Source of the DNA: Aphelocoma coerulescens
Lineage: Eukaryota > Chordata > Aves > Passeriformes > Corvidae
Direction: 5' to 3'
Length of the DNA: 64,000 bases
Assembly (NCBI RefSeq): GCF_041296385.1
Contig: NC_091013.1
Coordinates: 7,950,001-8,014,000 of the forward strand
The position numbers and the translations under genes are program-made. Below are positions 11,551 through 22,400 of this stretch, piece after piece. The notes beneath the pieces are model-generated. The model did no database searches, was not told the origin of the DNA, and saw only the letters and a program-made list of their open reading frames with translations. Positions within the stretch are counted from its first letter, which is position 1; every line of letters starts with the position of its first letter.

Positions 11551-12002
11551 ACCTTCAGGCCATTTAATGTACAGTGCTCTATACAGTTACTTCTTTATGT
11601 ATATGTGTTCAAATGAAATTGTTTCTGTAAAGAAAGGACACTATTAAATATGAAAATATCTTTCCTTTATATAAGAGATCTGAATTCCAGTTGGATGGAT
11701 TTTGGAAGAATTTTTTTTTAAATTCAATCAGTTTTTACAAAATTGTTATATAATGTTTCTTTAAATGCACACAGGCTTTGGGATAAGTTTGTTATTACTC
11801 GGAACACATTTTTTTTTTAAAGAACACACCCACACACATTGACTTTGTTTCATACAAAGCACTGATTACACAGAACATACTTTTTCTAGGTGATGTGATC
11901 AAAGTCGTGTGGCTTGTTTGGGAGATAGAATTCGGTAAGGCACTTGGTGATATTATTTTCATTTTTTTTGTTTACAGAATTACCTGCTTTGGCCAGGTAA
12001 GC

Positions 12003-12025
12003 ACTATTGAATATAATTCAATAGT
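12003..12025 (+). promoter_or_regulatory. Perfect 10-bp stem-loop in BCOR 3' UTR
   Basis: The arms ACTATTGAAT (12003-12012) and ATTCAATAGT (12016-12025) are exact reverse complements around the triloop ATA. In RNA this would form a 10-bp, AU-rich stem with a three-base loop. Triloop hairpins are the form bound by Roquin proteins, but the loop here is not the classical pyrimidine-purine-pyrimidine, so no binder is assigned. Confidence 0.6.
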
Positions 12026-12243
12026 TTGTAATATAAATTAAACCATATCCATACGCATCAACTAATTGTAAGAACTTTTATATCCTAATTTAAAAGCTGT
12101 GAAATTTAGTTTTCACACATCAAACCGGATTGTTTATATATGTTTAAACATTTTATGCTCTTTATTTAAAGAAGACTTTGAACTATTTTTTCTGTACCTT
12201 GTAAAATATTGAAAAACTAACATATGTTGAAGTTGCTTGAAAC

Positions 12244-12251
12244 TGTACATA
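12244..12251 (+). promoter_or_regulatory. Pumilio response element (UGUACAUA) in BCOR 3' UTR
   Basis: TGTACATA is an exact match to the Pumilio consensus UGUANAUA and lies about 110 nt before the poly(A) signal on the transcribed strand. An 8-mer with one free position is easily met by chance in an AU-rich UTR, so function is unproven. Confidence 0.4.
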
Positions 12252-12357
12252 AACTAAATTTTCTGAATTGTGTGTTCATGTTTGAGATCTGTGTTTTAAC
12301 TTTGTAAGTAAATCTTCTGCCTTTGTATTTATATTTTACAAAAATTTTCTTAAAGGC

Positions 12358-12363
12358 AATAAA
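12358..12363 (+). terminator. BCOR: BCOR polyadenylation signal AATAAA
   Basis: A canonical hexamer lies at the end of the AU-rich UTR. The sequence changes character after it: a G/T-rich stretch (CCTGGTTGTG near 12411) follows as a likely downstream element, and homogeneous AU-rich UTR does not resume. Cleavage is expected at about 12375-12390. Confidence 0.85.
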
Positions 12364-12385
12364 ACTGTTGAGAAATGAAGAGGCT

Positions 12386-15049
12386 AAAGTGACTCCCATT
12401 AACTCCATGCCTGGTTGTGACATGAGCTTCATCTCATTAGTGTTTATGAAAGGAGGGAGTAGTAGTTTCTGAAGTGGGGCAGGGCTGGTAGAGGTGCAGG
12501 CAAAGCAGCTGATGAAATCTGGGCCAATACAATCTGTATTGGCTTTCTAAATTCAATGTTGCAAGAAAACATCAGGCAGGCTTTTTTGGTGGGACAGAGG
12601 TTTAAAAATGGTGTTCACAATACCTTCTGCACCACCTTTTTGCTAAAGAATTGTGAATAGGTTCGGTCATTCTCCCTCCTTTGACATCCTTATAACTTCC
12701 ATTGGCTAATTCTCTTTTCAATGAAGCCTGCAGAGTGGAGGAAAACAGTAGCAGGGGAAATGCTTTAGTTTTAACGTGGAGCATTAAAGCTATGAGCACA
12801 TTTTGGGGGGATCTAAAGGGACAGTGTCCAGAATGTCACTTTTGCATAGCTTGGGAACTTGCACCTAAGAGGCTGGGCTCTCTGGGCTTGGGCAGACCCT
12901 CTCTGCCTTCCCCTTGTGGAAGGAAGTTCTTGCTGTGAACTCAAACTCCTGAGTTTTAATTTGGGGCTGTTGTTAAGAGTAGTAGTATGTCCTATGATAG
13001 TCAATTGCTTCTGAGGTGTTTAAATCACACTGCTCTTCTGATGAGGGCCAGGACCCCACCCAGAGGGTCTTGAGCAGAGCGCCTGGTCAGTCTGGGAAGA
13101 AGTTTCTCCATTGTCCTGAAGGCTGAAGGTAAGGGGGAACGATGTCTCATTTCTGAGGGTGCCCTGGAAGACTCAGAGCTGCTGCCTCTCGCGGTGCGTT
13201 GCTGGTGAGTCTCCTGCCAGACGTTTGTACTGTGTGGCTTTACAGTGGGGCTGTTCCTGTGGGCAAGGTGATTTTGTAGCTGAGCCAAGAGGTGAGAGAA
13301 GGGTCCAAAAGCTGCCTGCTGCTGGAAGCTGAAGTCCCATTTCTGCCCAGGACAGGGAGTTTTTAGTCCTAATACATCTGCCGACATCTTTTTTCCAGAT
13401 TTTGGGTAAGGAGGATGATAGTCTCTCCTGCACAGCTTTTATGTGCATGCTGGATTTCCTTTTAAAACCGTCTCCAGCTTTGCAAGGAACTGAAACACAG
13501 GCACCTCTACTCTATAGTGCCAGCTGCTTTCATCCCCTGGTTTTCCCAGCAAAAAGAGGTGGGCCAGAAAATTTAAGGCAAGGGAGAACATTAAAAGCAG
13601 TTGTTACAGACATCTTTATCTGATCAGCTGTGTAATGCTTGGATGGCTTAAGCTCGGTATAAATCAGCTTTGTGCCACTTCCCGGGGTGTGTGGCAGACA
13701 CCTCACTTCTCGCCGAGCCCCTCGGGCAAACAAAAGATTGACACGGCTTCCTTTTCTGGCCAGCTCCTCCTCAAAGAATCCTGAGCATGTGCTTCCCGAG
13801 CATCTCTGCTTAGTCAGCTTTCCCCCGCCTCCACCGGGTACAGTTGGGCCTTCTCCACGCTGGCTCCTGCCTGGTGCTCAAATACAGTAACAGCCTTATG
13901 CTGCTGTAATGCGAGTGTGTGTGCCTGCCCTGGGCGTCTGTGCTCTAAAAATAGGGCCATGGCAGGGAACACCTGATCCCAGCGCTGTCCCTTGGCATAA
14001 CCTAACCATTTTATACTCTGGGATGTACTTTTTTAAAGGGACTTCGCTGTGCGAGGGTGCTCGAGGGAGCGCAGAGGGTTCAGTGGAGCAGGAGGGGACA
14101 CGAGGCTGGCTTGGCTGCCCCTGTGCTGGGTGGTTTGAGAGAGGCTGGATGCAGGTGTAGCTTTGCAGGAGGCGAGCCGAGGGGAGAGTTACCTTGGGAA
14201 GAGCAGAGATGGCAGCGTGCCAGCAGGGAGTGAACTTTGTGACAGTCTGAGCGTGGGCAGGGCAGTGAAACACTGGCCAGCGCTGGGACTGTCTGGATCC
14301 TGCAGGGCTGGAACTGGGCGAGCTCCAGCCAGCGTGGGGGCTGTGTTCAGGGGTTCAGTTTCTGATCTCACACTGCTCTCCTTTAAAGCACTTTCCTGTG
14401 CATCCTCCTTGGGCCAAAGATGCTTGCTTCATACTGCTGGCTTTGCTCCAGGTTAATAAAAAACCAAGGAAATGGAAACGCAGCCTTTGGGGATGGTAAA
14501 ACCCTGCTGAGCCTGTTTCTTGCCTTCTGCAAGGTGAGAGCATGGTGTTGATGCTGTTGGGGACAAAGCCAAGGTGTTTCCTTGAATTTCCCCTGCTTAT
14601 CACTTGGATTTGCTTGGCTGGAACTCTGTGCTGCCCTGTGGAGGTGTTGGACAACCACTGGTGCAATAGGGAAAAACCCTATTTCCAGCTAAAGCCGGCA
14701 GATGAGCCTTGCTTACAAGAGGTTCCTTTGTGAAATTTTTACTTGTTGCTGGCTGGGAAATCCCAGGGAATACCCAGTTCCAGGCTGGCTGCCTGGTGGG
14801 GAGGCTAAGGGGAAGTCACAGCACAGGCAGTGCTGGGAGGATTCCCCTGAGATAAGCGATGCTGCTGAGGACCAAAATACTGAACCCCTCTTTCTCCTTC
14901 CCTGCCTTACCCAGGAGTTCTGCAGCGTGGGGTCAACCATGGGAGTTTCCTGTTTGGGTCATTTCTCCCTCCAGTCACTCTTTTCATTTCTTCTGCTTTG
15001 CTGTGGTGGCCAAGCTGGAGTCTTGTGCCAAGGACACTGATGCAGTGAG
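12386..15049. other. Intergenic, no gene seen
   Basis: This is the first stretch beyond the BCOR 3' end. The open frames are short, overlap each other on both strands and have no recognisable motif. Composition is average to slightly G/C-rich, with no repeat I can name. Confidence 0.65.
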
Positions 15050-15186
15050 TGGCAAGCAAGGGTCAGAGGAAGAGTAGATGTGGTGCTTAGGCACATGGCT
15101 TAGTTGTGGGCTTGTCAGTGCTGGGTTAACCTTTGGACTTGATGATCTTGGAGGTCTTTTCCAACCTTAAAGATTCTATGATTTTA
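15050..15186 (+). mobile_element. CR1 LINE 3' end, truncated
   Basis: The stretch GATGTGGTGCTTAGGCACAT, then GGGTTAACCTTTGGACTTGA, TGATCTTGGAGGTC, TTTTCCAACC and a final GATTCTATGAT follows the 3' untranslated end of avian CR1 retrotransposons in order, including the ATTCTATG-type terminal unit. It is severely 5' truncated, as most CR1 copies are. The left boundary is uncertain because the bases before 15074 match only loosely. The single ATTCTATG unit and scattered mismatches suggest an old copy. It is oriented as the + strand. Confidence 0.85.
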
Positions 15187-16059
15187 GTTAGCAGGAGCAG
15201 AATGGAAATTATTTTAAAAACTGCTCCCAGGGGCCAAGCTCACTCCATGAATCAAAAGAGTTTGAAGCTGACTCCTCCCTTCATTTCTGTGCTAAATAAT
15301 GAAACTATAGATGAGACCCATCATTTGAGCATTAATGATTGGGGTGGTAAGTACAGGCAGCTGCCATTCCCAGGCTCTGTGGGGCTGCTGGTAAACATTC
15401 AGCATCATCAGTTTGCACAGGGAAAAGGCACACATTATTACTTCAAACTTGCACAGATCCAAGTTAACTGGAAAAATAGCATTTTGTCTGCTTCAAATTG
15501 TTTGCAGAACATATTTTCATTTCAGTGTGAGACCAGCGGTGGTAGGAGAGGGCTTGGCACCACCACACAAGGTGGGAGAATTGAATGCCATAATTGTGAA
15601 GACACAGATCTTTTCTCAGTGTGCTCATTCACCATGGCATTTCTGCTAGAAGGAGGAGCAGGAGAAGGTAACAGGCATCCAACAAGTTTCACTTGGAGTG
15701 ATGTCAAGGACAAAAATCTCCAAAGAGATCTGAAGAAGATGAAGCTCTAAGCACCCCACCATGATGCCCACCTGCATCAGTCTTGCTAGTTCTGCGCTCC
15801 ACCCATTAAAGTGGTTTGCATGGGTTCCCCTGCTTGCATAGTGAAGAGAGTATTTTCCTGCAAGTTAAGTGATGGATCCTGAGGAGCAGCAGTGCCTTCT
15901 GCCCTTGGGGTGAAGAGAGCCATTGCTTGTTTCTGGTTTGCCAGTCTTGAAGAAAACCCCGTCCATGCCATGTGCACATTTTCCTCCAGCAGACTGACGT
16001 GACTGTAGACGGTTGCTCTCTTGAGCCAGGTATGAACCACAAATCTGTCACTAAATAGA
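15187..16059. other. Intergenic, no gene seen
   Basis: A 205-codon open frame at 15133-15750 runs out of the CR1 tail into this stretch. Its first residues are translated CR1 tail and the rest has no family resemblance, so I treat it as chance. No other feature is seen. Confidence 0.6.
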
Positions 16060-16415
16060 TTTTCCTTTTGTTGTCACATTAATTTGCAACTCATTAATAG
16101 TGACAGCAGTGAGGTACTGCACTGATGCAGATTTGCATATTCATGGATAACTTATTATTAAACAAATAAGATTTCCCTAGCTTAGGAAGCGCCCAGAGTA
16201 ATGCCACATTGTGCATTATAACAGCCTGAATGTTTTATTTTCTTTTTAATATGTTAATACATGCAAGGGGCGCTCTTTTTTTAAGTAAATGTGCATCTAT
16301 AAAATAACGTGTAATTTAAAATATCACAATTGTTTAAATAGTAATCCATTAACAAACCTGCCAATAATTGAGCACAAATACCTATTTAATGTACAAATCA
16401 ATTAATCAATTCTAA
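16060..16415. promoter_or_regulatory. Candidate distal enhancer / conserved non-coding element
   Basis: An AT-rich block with sharp edges lies between G/C-richer flanks. It holds a POU octamer ATTTGCAT (16131-16138) followed by TATTCATGGATAA, several TAAT homeobox cores, FOX-like AAACAAATAA, and a dimeric AATCAATTAATCAATT at 16396-16411 that contains PBX/HOX-type TGATTAAT on the other strand. The motifs are spread without low-complexity repetition, as in vertebrate developmental enhancers. Conservation cannot be tested here. Confidence 0.45.
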
Positions 16416-19400
16416 ATGCTGGCTTTGTTGCCTGATGACCGTAACACAGGCAGTACCAGCAAGGCACAGCCAAGTCACTGTGCTGGCGAGGTGAGCCAGA
16501 GGTGGAGAGCTGATCCCATGTTTTATGGCTCGTTACAGTCAAATTGGTTGGTTTTCACAGTCACTTTTGTTTCTTCTCCCCAGAGGAGTGGTGGGAGAGA
16601 AAGTGAAGACTGGGCTTGCTGTGGTACCCACTGTCACCCTCTTGTCTTACTGGGCATGGCTGAGGAAAATATGGTCATCTTGGCTCTGCAGGGAGCTCCC
16701 TGCTCCCCCTTTTCTCTGCCAGCAGGCAGAGACACCAGCTTTGGCTCAGCCCTGGCCAGGAGGAGGGCAGAGCGCAGCCCCCAGCATGGTGGGTGGGCAG
16801 TGGGCAGCAAACTCCCCTGGCACTGTGGATTTCTTCCCCTGTGCTGAAGGAACCGTAGTGAAAAGCCCTTGGAGTTCAACAGGCACCCAAAATCTGCAGG
16901 TGGGAGGATGGGAGGTGTGGAGAGCGGGGCTGTCCTCAGGCAAGTGTTTTAGTTCACTTGCTGGTAACAGCCAAGGTCCTTTGCCCGTGAAGTAGCACAG
17001 CTTTTTCCTACTGGGTATTCAAGACTATCCAGTATGCATAGCAACTCCCTCTTCAGATCCCTACTATCACATCCATGTTTTTCATTCCTTTCTGGCTCTT
17101 CTAAAAATTTGTAGGGTAGTGGGAATAACTGCATGTGAGGAAACCAGCTGATTATTGCAGTTCCCCTCAGTCTTGAAGTGAGGTTTTTTCCTGACCTGAC
17201 TTTCCAGAGTCCACTGATGGTGTTGCCTAACCACATAATGCGGTTCTTACCCCATCCTGCAGTTGCCTTGTGAGTCACAAGCCCCCCCCTTTGAACCACC
17301 AGCCCGTGCTCCCAGCCTCCCCAGGCTCCGGAGCTCCTGTTTCTGGCTAATGGCAAAGTGTGTATGGCCCTGAAGAGACACAGATAAAACCAAGGACGCT
17401 GAAATGCAACCAGAAGTCACCCCAAAGACTGTATCCCTGCAGGTGCAGAGCAGGCTGAGGCTGTTTTTAAAACCTGTGTACAGCAAGCTCACAGAGCCCT
17501 TCTCCAACAGGGGATAATTTAATTTTCTGATGTGGGATCTGCTTTCATCTTCATCTCCTGGCTTGGGTCTTCCCTTGGCACAATGAGGAGTGCCAGTGGG
17601 ACTGCAGCCCAATTTCCACTGCTCTGTGGCTGCAGGCTTTTCCACTCACTGAGGATGTAGAGGGTTAGGCAACACATGTGTCAGACGCTCATGATGTCAG
17701 AGACAGTGTTTAGTATTTGTAGCTGTCGAAATTTCAAGGAAAAGGCTACCTAATGAAAACCCCTTTCCAATATGCCATAAAACTCCTGTTTAAGTAAAAC
17801 CTCTGTGAAGACAAGTCCTGACAGGCCTCCTGAAATGAAAAGGGCAGATTATTTAACAGCTGATCAACACTAATAACCCTTGGCAAATACAGTATGCAAA
17901 TTCAGGGCTGGAGCCAGCATGAGCCGAAGGGACTCTTCTGTGACAGCCTGGCCTGGCTGCTCTCAAACTGCTGCTGGTAACCACAGAGCCCAGCACGGGG
18001 AGTGGGGAGACCTGGGCTGCCACTGCCACGTGTTATCTCAGTGGTCTGTGGGTGCTTGTTGAGGAGAAGTTCCTCCACCACCACAGGAATCTAATGGGCA
18101 TTTGGTGTCTGACCACTCAGTGGGGCTGGGCTTGGGCTCCCTTGCTGAGGTGCTGGAACTGATGGCATAAAGCACCAAGGGAACTGAAACAAATAGTTTG
18201 GAGCTGGGTATCTTGTCTCCCCACTTCAGGACATCTTAGAGTAAATATCGCTTTTAAGTATCTTCGTGACCTGCTGGTCTACAGCAACGTAATTCTTCTT
18301 TCTGAATTGGGCCAACCCATGGGCAGTTAAGCAAGGGATGGAGTTGGGTTTCCAGGGTGAGTTCATCCTTCTGTCCCCTAGCTCCATGTCACAAGGGTGG
18401 CTTTGTAGCTGCCTGGCTGCCCTGCACAAGTCAGCTTCCCCAGCCCAGGGACGGTACCTGTGCTACCCAGTGGCTGCTGTGAGCACCTGGGGATTTGAGG
18501 CACCTCCCTGGAGGGCCCGCTCAGCACACGGCAGTGCTTGGGAACGTCCCCACTGGGGCTGGTTGCACTCCCTAAACCAGCAGAAGCCCCTCAGGGTGGG
18601 TGAGAACAGGGAGGGATGGTAAAGGGTGGGAGATCACCCATCCCCCTGCAAGGGGAGGAGGCAGTGCTGCCTGGGTCTGGGAGCAGGGCGAGGGGTCAGG
18701 CACAGGCAGGGAAATGTTGCCCTTTTGGTGGCAGTGTGGCGTTACCTTGGCTCAGAAAGTTGGGTAAGCCCGTGCCTCCGAAACCTGGATGCTCTGCCCA
18801 TCCACCAGCTGGTGCTCCCAACACAGCCCCTAACAGCCTGGTGACCAAACCTGGCTGGTCCCCAAGGGGTTACCTCTCCTGAAATGGCTGCCATGCCCAA
18901 AGAGACGGAGTGCCTTTGAGTACCGCTGTTTTCAAAGGCTCAGGAGTGAGCTTGATTAGCAAAATCAACAAAGAGATGCAAATACGCTGCAGCAAAAAGG
19001 TGCTTTGTAAGTCTGGGAGTCGGGGCCCTGGGAAGCGGGAAGCAGCCGCTCTGTGCGCTGGGAAACGCTGGAGAAGGGAGAGTGTGTTATTCCCGAGAAA
19101 GCAGCGGCTCAGACCAGCGCATGGCTCTGTGGACACAAAGCAGCATCTCCGTCTTCAAGGTTATTTAATAGTAAACAAGAGCAGTCAGGAGCGAAGGAAC
19201 CACCGCCGCCCAGGCACTCCCAGGCTGTTTTGAGAGCACAGCAGGAGATGTGGCACAGGCGATGCAGGCTGGGGGAATCCAGAAAGCCCTTCCCAGGCTC
19301 ATTTCTCCAGCTGCAGATCACCTCAAAAACGCAGCCTCACGCTCAGCCCACGTTTGACTTGCCAGGGCTTCAAACACCCCACCAAGTTTCTAACAACATT

Positions 19401-22400
19401 AAAGCCTTTCCTGCTCAGTGTTTGCTTTCACTTCACCTGCAGTAACTCTTGGTGCTCCGTAGGGCCCTTTGCTTTGGAGGTAGAACAAGGTGAGTCAGCC
19501 CCATCCCTCACCCAGCCAGCGCTGGGGGAGAAGGAGGAGGATGAGGATGAAGATGTGGGGGAGGAGGATTGGCAGAGCGGATCTGCTCAGCAGCTTGTGC
19601 TGAATCACAGCAAAACAGCCCCAAGGACAGTCCCTCTTTGGCTGCCAGCGGCTCCCAAGTGCACAGGAATGTAGTATCCCAGGCAGTCTGTTTGTGAAGG
19701 CGTGAGGCAGTTTTAAAAATACACAACAGAGACTTCTGCAGGGCTTGGTCCTTTGTTAAGTAAATTTATTTGACAGGTTTATTTCTTTATCAGGTATTTG
19801 TCTAACCCCGTGACACTGAGAGAACTGATTTCCTGGTACTAATGTTAAAATGTAAACTCCCAGAGGTGTGGACTGTCACAACCAGTGTCCAAAATATCCT
19901 CACCCCGATTTCTTGTTGAGTGTCTTGGTGTGACAGCAGGAGACCCTAGCGATGCTGGATAATCTGTGCTATGATCACACCAGGACAGCAGGAAAAGAGC
20001 CCCAGTGAGAGGACAGGAGACAGGCTTCTGGCCAGCCCTGGCTGAGTGGCTGGTGGATTCAGGGGTTAAAAACAAACCTTTTGCAAGTGGTGCCTCCATC
20101 CAACAGGATGGAGAGATTAGAAACACCTAAAGCGCCTGAAGGTTTGCAGCACCACTGACTGATCAAATAAAAATATGTGAATCATAAATCAATGTAATTT
20201 AAAGCAGACTTATTTAGAAATTGAGATTGGGCACTAAGGGACTTACTCAAATCACTCTGGCTTGCCATTAGCCACCCCCTGAAACTCTGTGTGCTCTCTT
20301 GGGGTAGCTGAGGTGGGGATGCAGACGTGCTGCCGCTGGTTTAAATCAGACCTGGGCAGGGAGCTGGGACAGAGCGGCTGGGGAGGGACCCAGGGTGAAG
20401 GAGGGACTCAGCTGCCTGCTCACCCCGGCTGCTGCCTGGCCCTGCTGGCCACCGCCAGATGACGACCAGACGGCAGGAGCAGGCTGTGCCGTGTGGCTGC
20501 AAGATGACATTGAGGTCTCAACGCAGCCCAGCGTGTCAGGGACCACAGTCAGTCCCAGCAGAGACAGACACTCTGGTGAGTGTCTTCCCTCGCTCACTTG
20601 GCTTAACAGGCAGCTTTGCCTGTGCTTCTGCCATCATTTGCCACCTCCCCTCCTCAGCATGCAGCAGTCCTGAGCATCTGAGGAGGGACATGCTGCAGTT
20701 GTGCACAGTCTGTGGTTGTGTGTGTGCATGTAAAGGGGGTGTTGGCTGCTTGTTCCCAGCCCCAGCTGTGCAGGAGATCCTCTTACCTGACCTAGAGCAG
20801 GAGCCAGGAGGGAGAAGGTTGACTCTCGGCTCCCTCTTCCCATCGGGCTTGCAGTCACCCTGCAAACACATTAGTTTTCCTAAAAAGGCACCCAAGTGCT
20901 TGAACAGCAATACCACCGTGGCATTTATTAATTTTTTAGCATAGCTCTCCCCCGACCTCCACTGTGATTTGCATACCTGTTAATCCTCTCCCTGCTGCAA
21001 TAATTCTGTGAAGGATAGGGAAATTATATCTGAGCAATAACTCCTTGACTCAGAAGTTGTGGAACCCTGTGTGCCATCCCGATCAGAGCAGAGACTTCCA
21101 GTGAGTGGAAGCAGGAGGTTTAACCTCCTAAGAGCTGCATGTCACCTACAAGACCCGAGGAAAGCCATCCATTCGAGTATGTGGAACCCAGCCCTACCAT
21201 TCCCAGATGGTTCTGCCTCCAGGAAAGCTCTTGCTCTTGGCAATATTTTGCCTTCACAAAATTACTGTTCCCTACTGGCAGTGTCCCCTCCCTGAAGCAA
21301 AGTTTCTTCCCATGGGAGAGGGGAGGAAAGCCCTGTGCCCTGGAGGTTTCATTGCTTCTTCCAGCCCTCCCTGGGGAGCTGGGAGCACCACCAGCTTCCT
21401 GCACATGCTGGGACTGAGCATCCCACGGCAGGACTGTGCTGCGAGGCAAGCTCTGACCCCAGCACTTTGGATGGCTTCTGGGGAGGTCTGTGACAGTTTT
21501 AACCAGCAAGAAGCTGCAGACCCTAGTAGCTTCATTAATCACTTTTCTTATTGCTGTCTTTATCCTCTTCCCCCCAGCTTTTTATTTCATTTGGATTTGT
21601 GGGTGCCTAACACCTCTTCCAGTAAAAATACTAAAGATGAGTCAGGTCCAGGTTCAGGTCCAGGGAACAAATTCTTCCAGAAATCCCTGGAAAAGCTGAG
21701 CTGGTTTTTCTTGTCATTCCACTTCCTCTGTGACCAGGAGGGGACAGGGCAAGTAGGCAGCGGAGGAAGGACAGCAGGGTGATGAGTAGGTGGTGGAGAG
21801 CTCTAGGGAGCTCACTGCCCTTATTTGGAGTCAGCAGCGTGGGTGGACAACAGAGGGAAACACAGGAGAAGAGCAGGAAACTAAGTTTGAGGAGGAAACT
21901 TTCATCACGGGATGGTAAGTCCCCAAACAGCAAGCACCTCTCTGTGAGGAAGCGACCAAAACCCCAGTCTGCTGCAACTTTGTTAAAACTGTGCTATGCT
22001 CTGGCTCTGCTAGAAAAAGAAATAATTCTTAAGGTCTGAAAGATGCATCTTTGAGGGCTCTGGCATCCTTGTGTGCTGTATGTGCCCCCTATGTGTACAG
22101 CTGTACAGACTCGGTGTGCAGCAGTGAGGGAGGTGAGAGAAGAGAGGTCTCTGTCCCGGGACCATGGGAAACAGCCCCTGATGCTTTCTGCCGAGCACAG
22201 GCAGGGAGGATCAGAGGCATCAGGACAGCAAACCCAGCATGTGAGCTAGGGTGAAGAAAGGCTTCACCACTGTCCTGTAGGGCCAACAGGGAGTCTCCCT
22301 TGGCTCTCTAGGGACAGACACTGAGCTCAGAGGCTCATGCCAAAGGCAGGGAGCTGGGAGGGTGGGCAGGGCACATATGGAGCAGCAGACTAAAGCAAGC

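Larger units (their letters stand above)
11551..12380 (+). other. BCOR: BCOR 3' UTR
   Basis: This AU-rich untranslated region runs from the stop codon to just past the AATAAA at 12358. It contains ATTTA-type elements (near 11561 and in the TATTTA stretches near 12160 and 12327). Possible weak upstream poly(A) signals are ATTAAA at 11643 and 12037. A perfect 10-bp hairpin lies at 12003-12025 and a UGUACAUA Pumilio-type site at 12244. The exact 3' end is an estimate; the usual 10-30 nt after the signal puts it at about 12375-12390. Confidence 0.85.

Noticed and set aside
13909..14273. tRNA or small RNA genes and other RNA genes across the window
   Set aside because: I looked for tRNA B-box (GGTTCGAATCC-like) sequences and rRNA-like stretches on both strands, in this segment and elsewhere, and found none that supports a call.
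15133..15750. 205-codon open frame on the + strand
   Set aside because: Its first 20 or so residues are the translated CR1 tail and the remainder has no domain, splice context or family resemblance. It is best explained as a chance frame.
21207..21782. 191-codon + frame
   Set aside because: It overlaps other frames on both strands, shows no domain or splice structure, and is within the range expected by chance in 64 kb.
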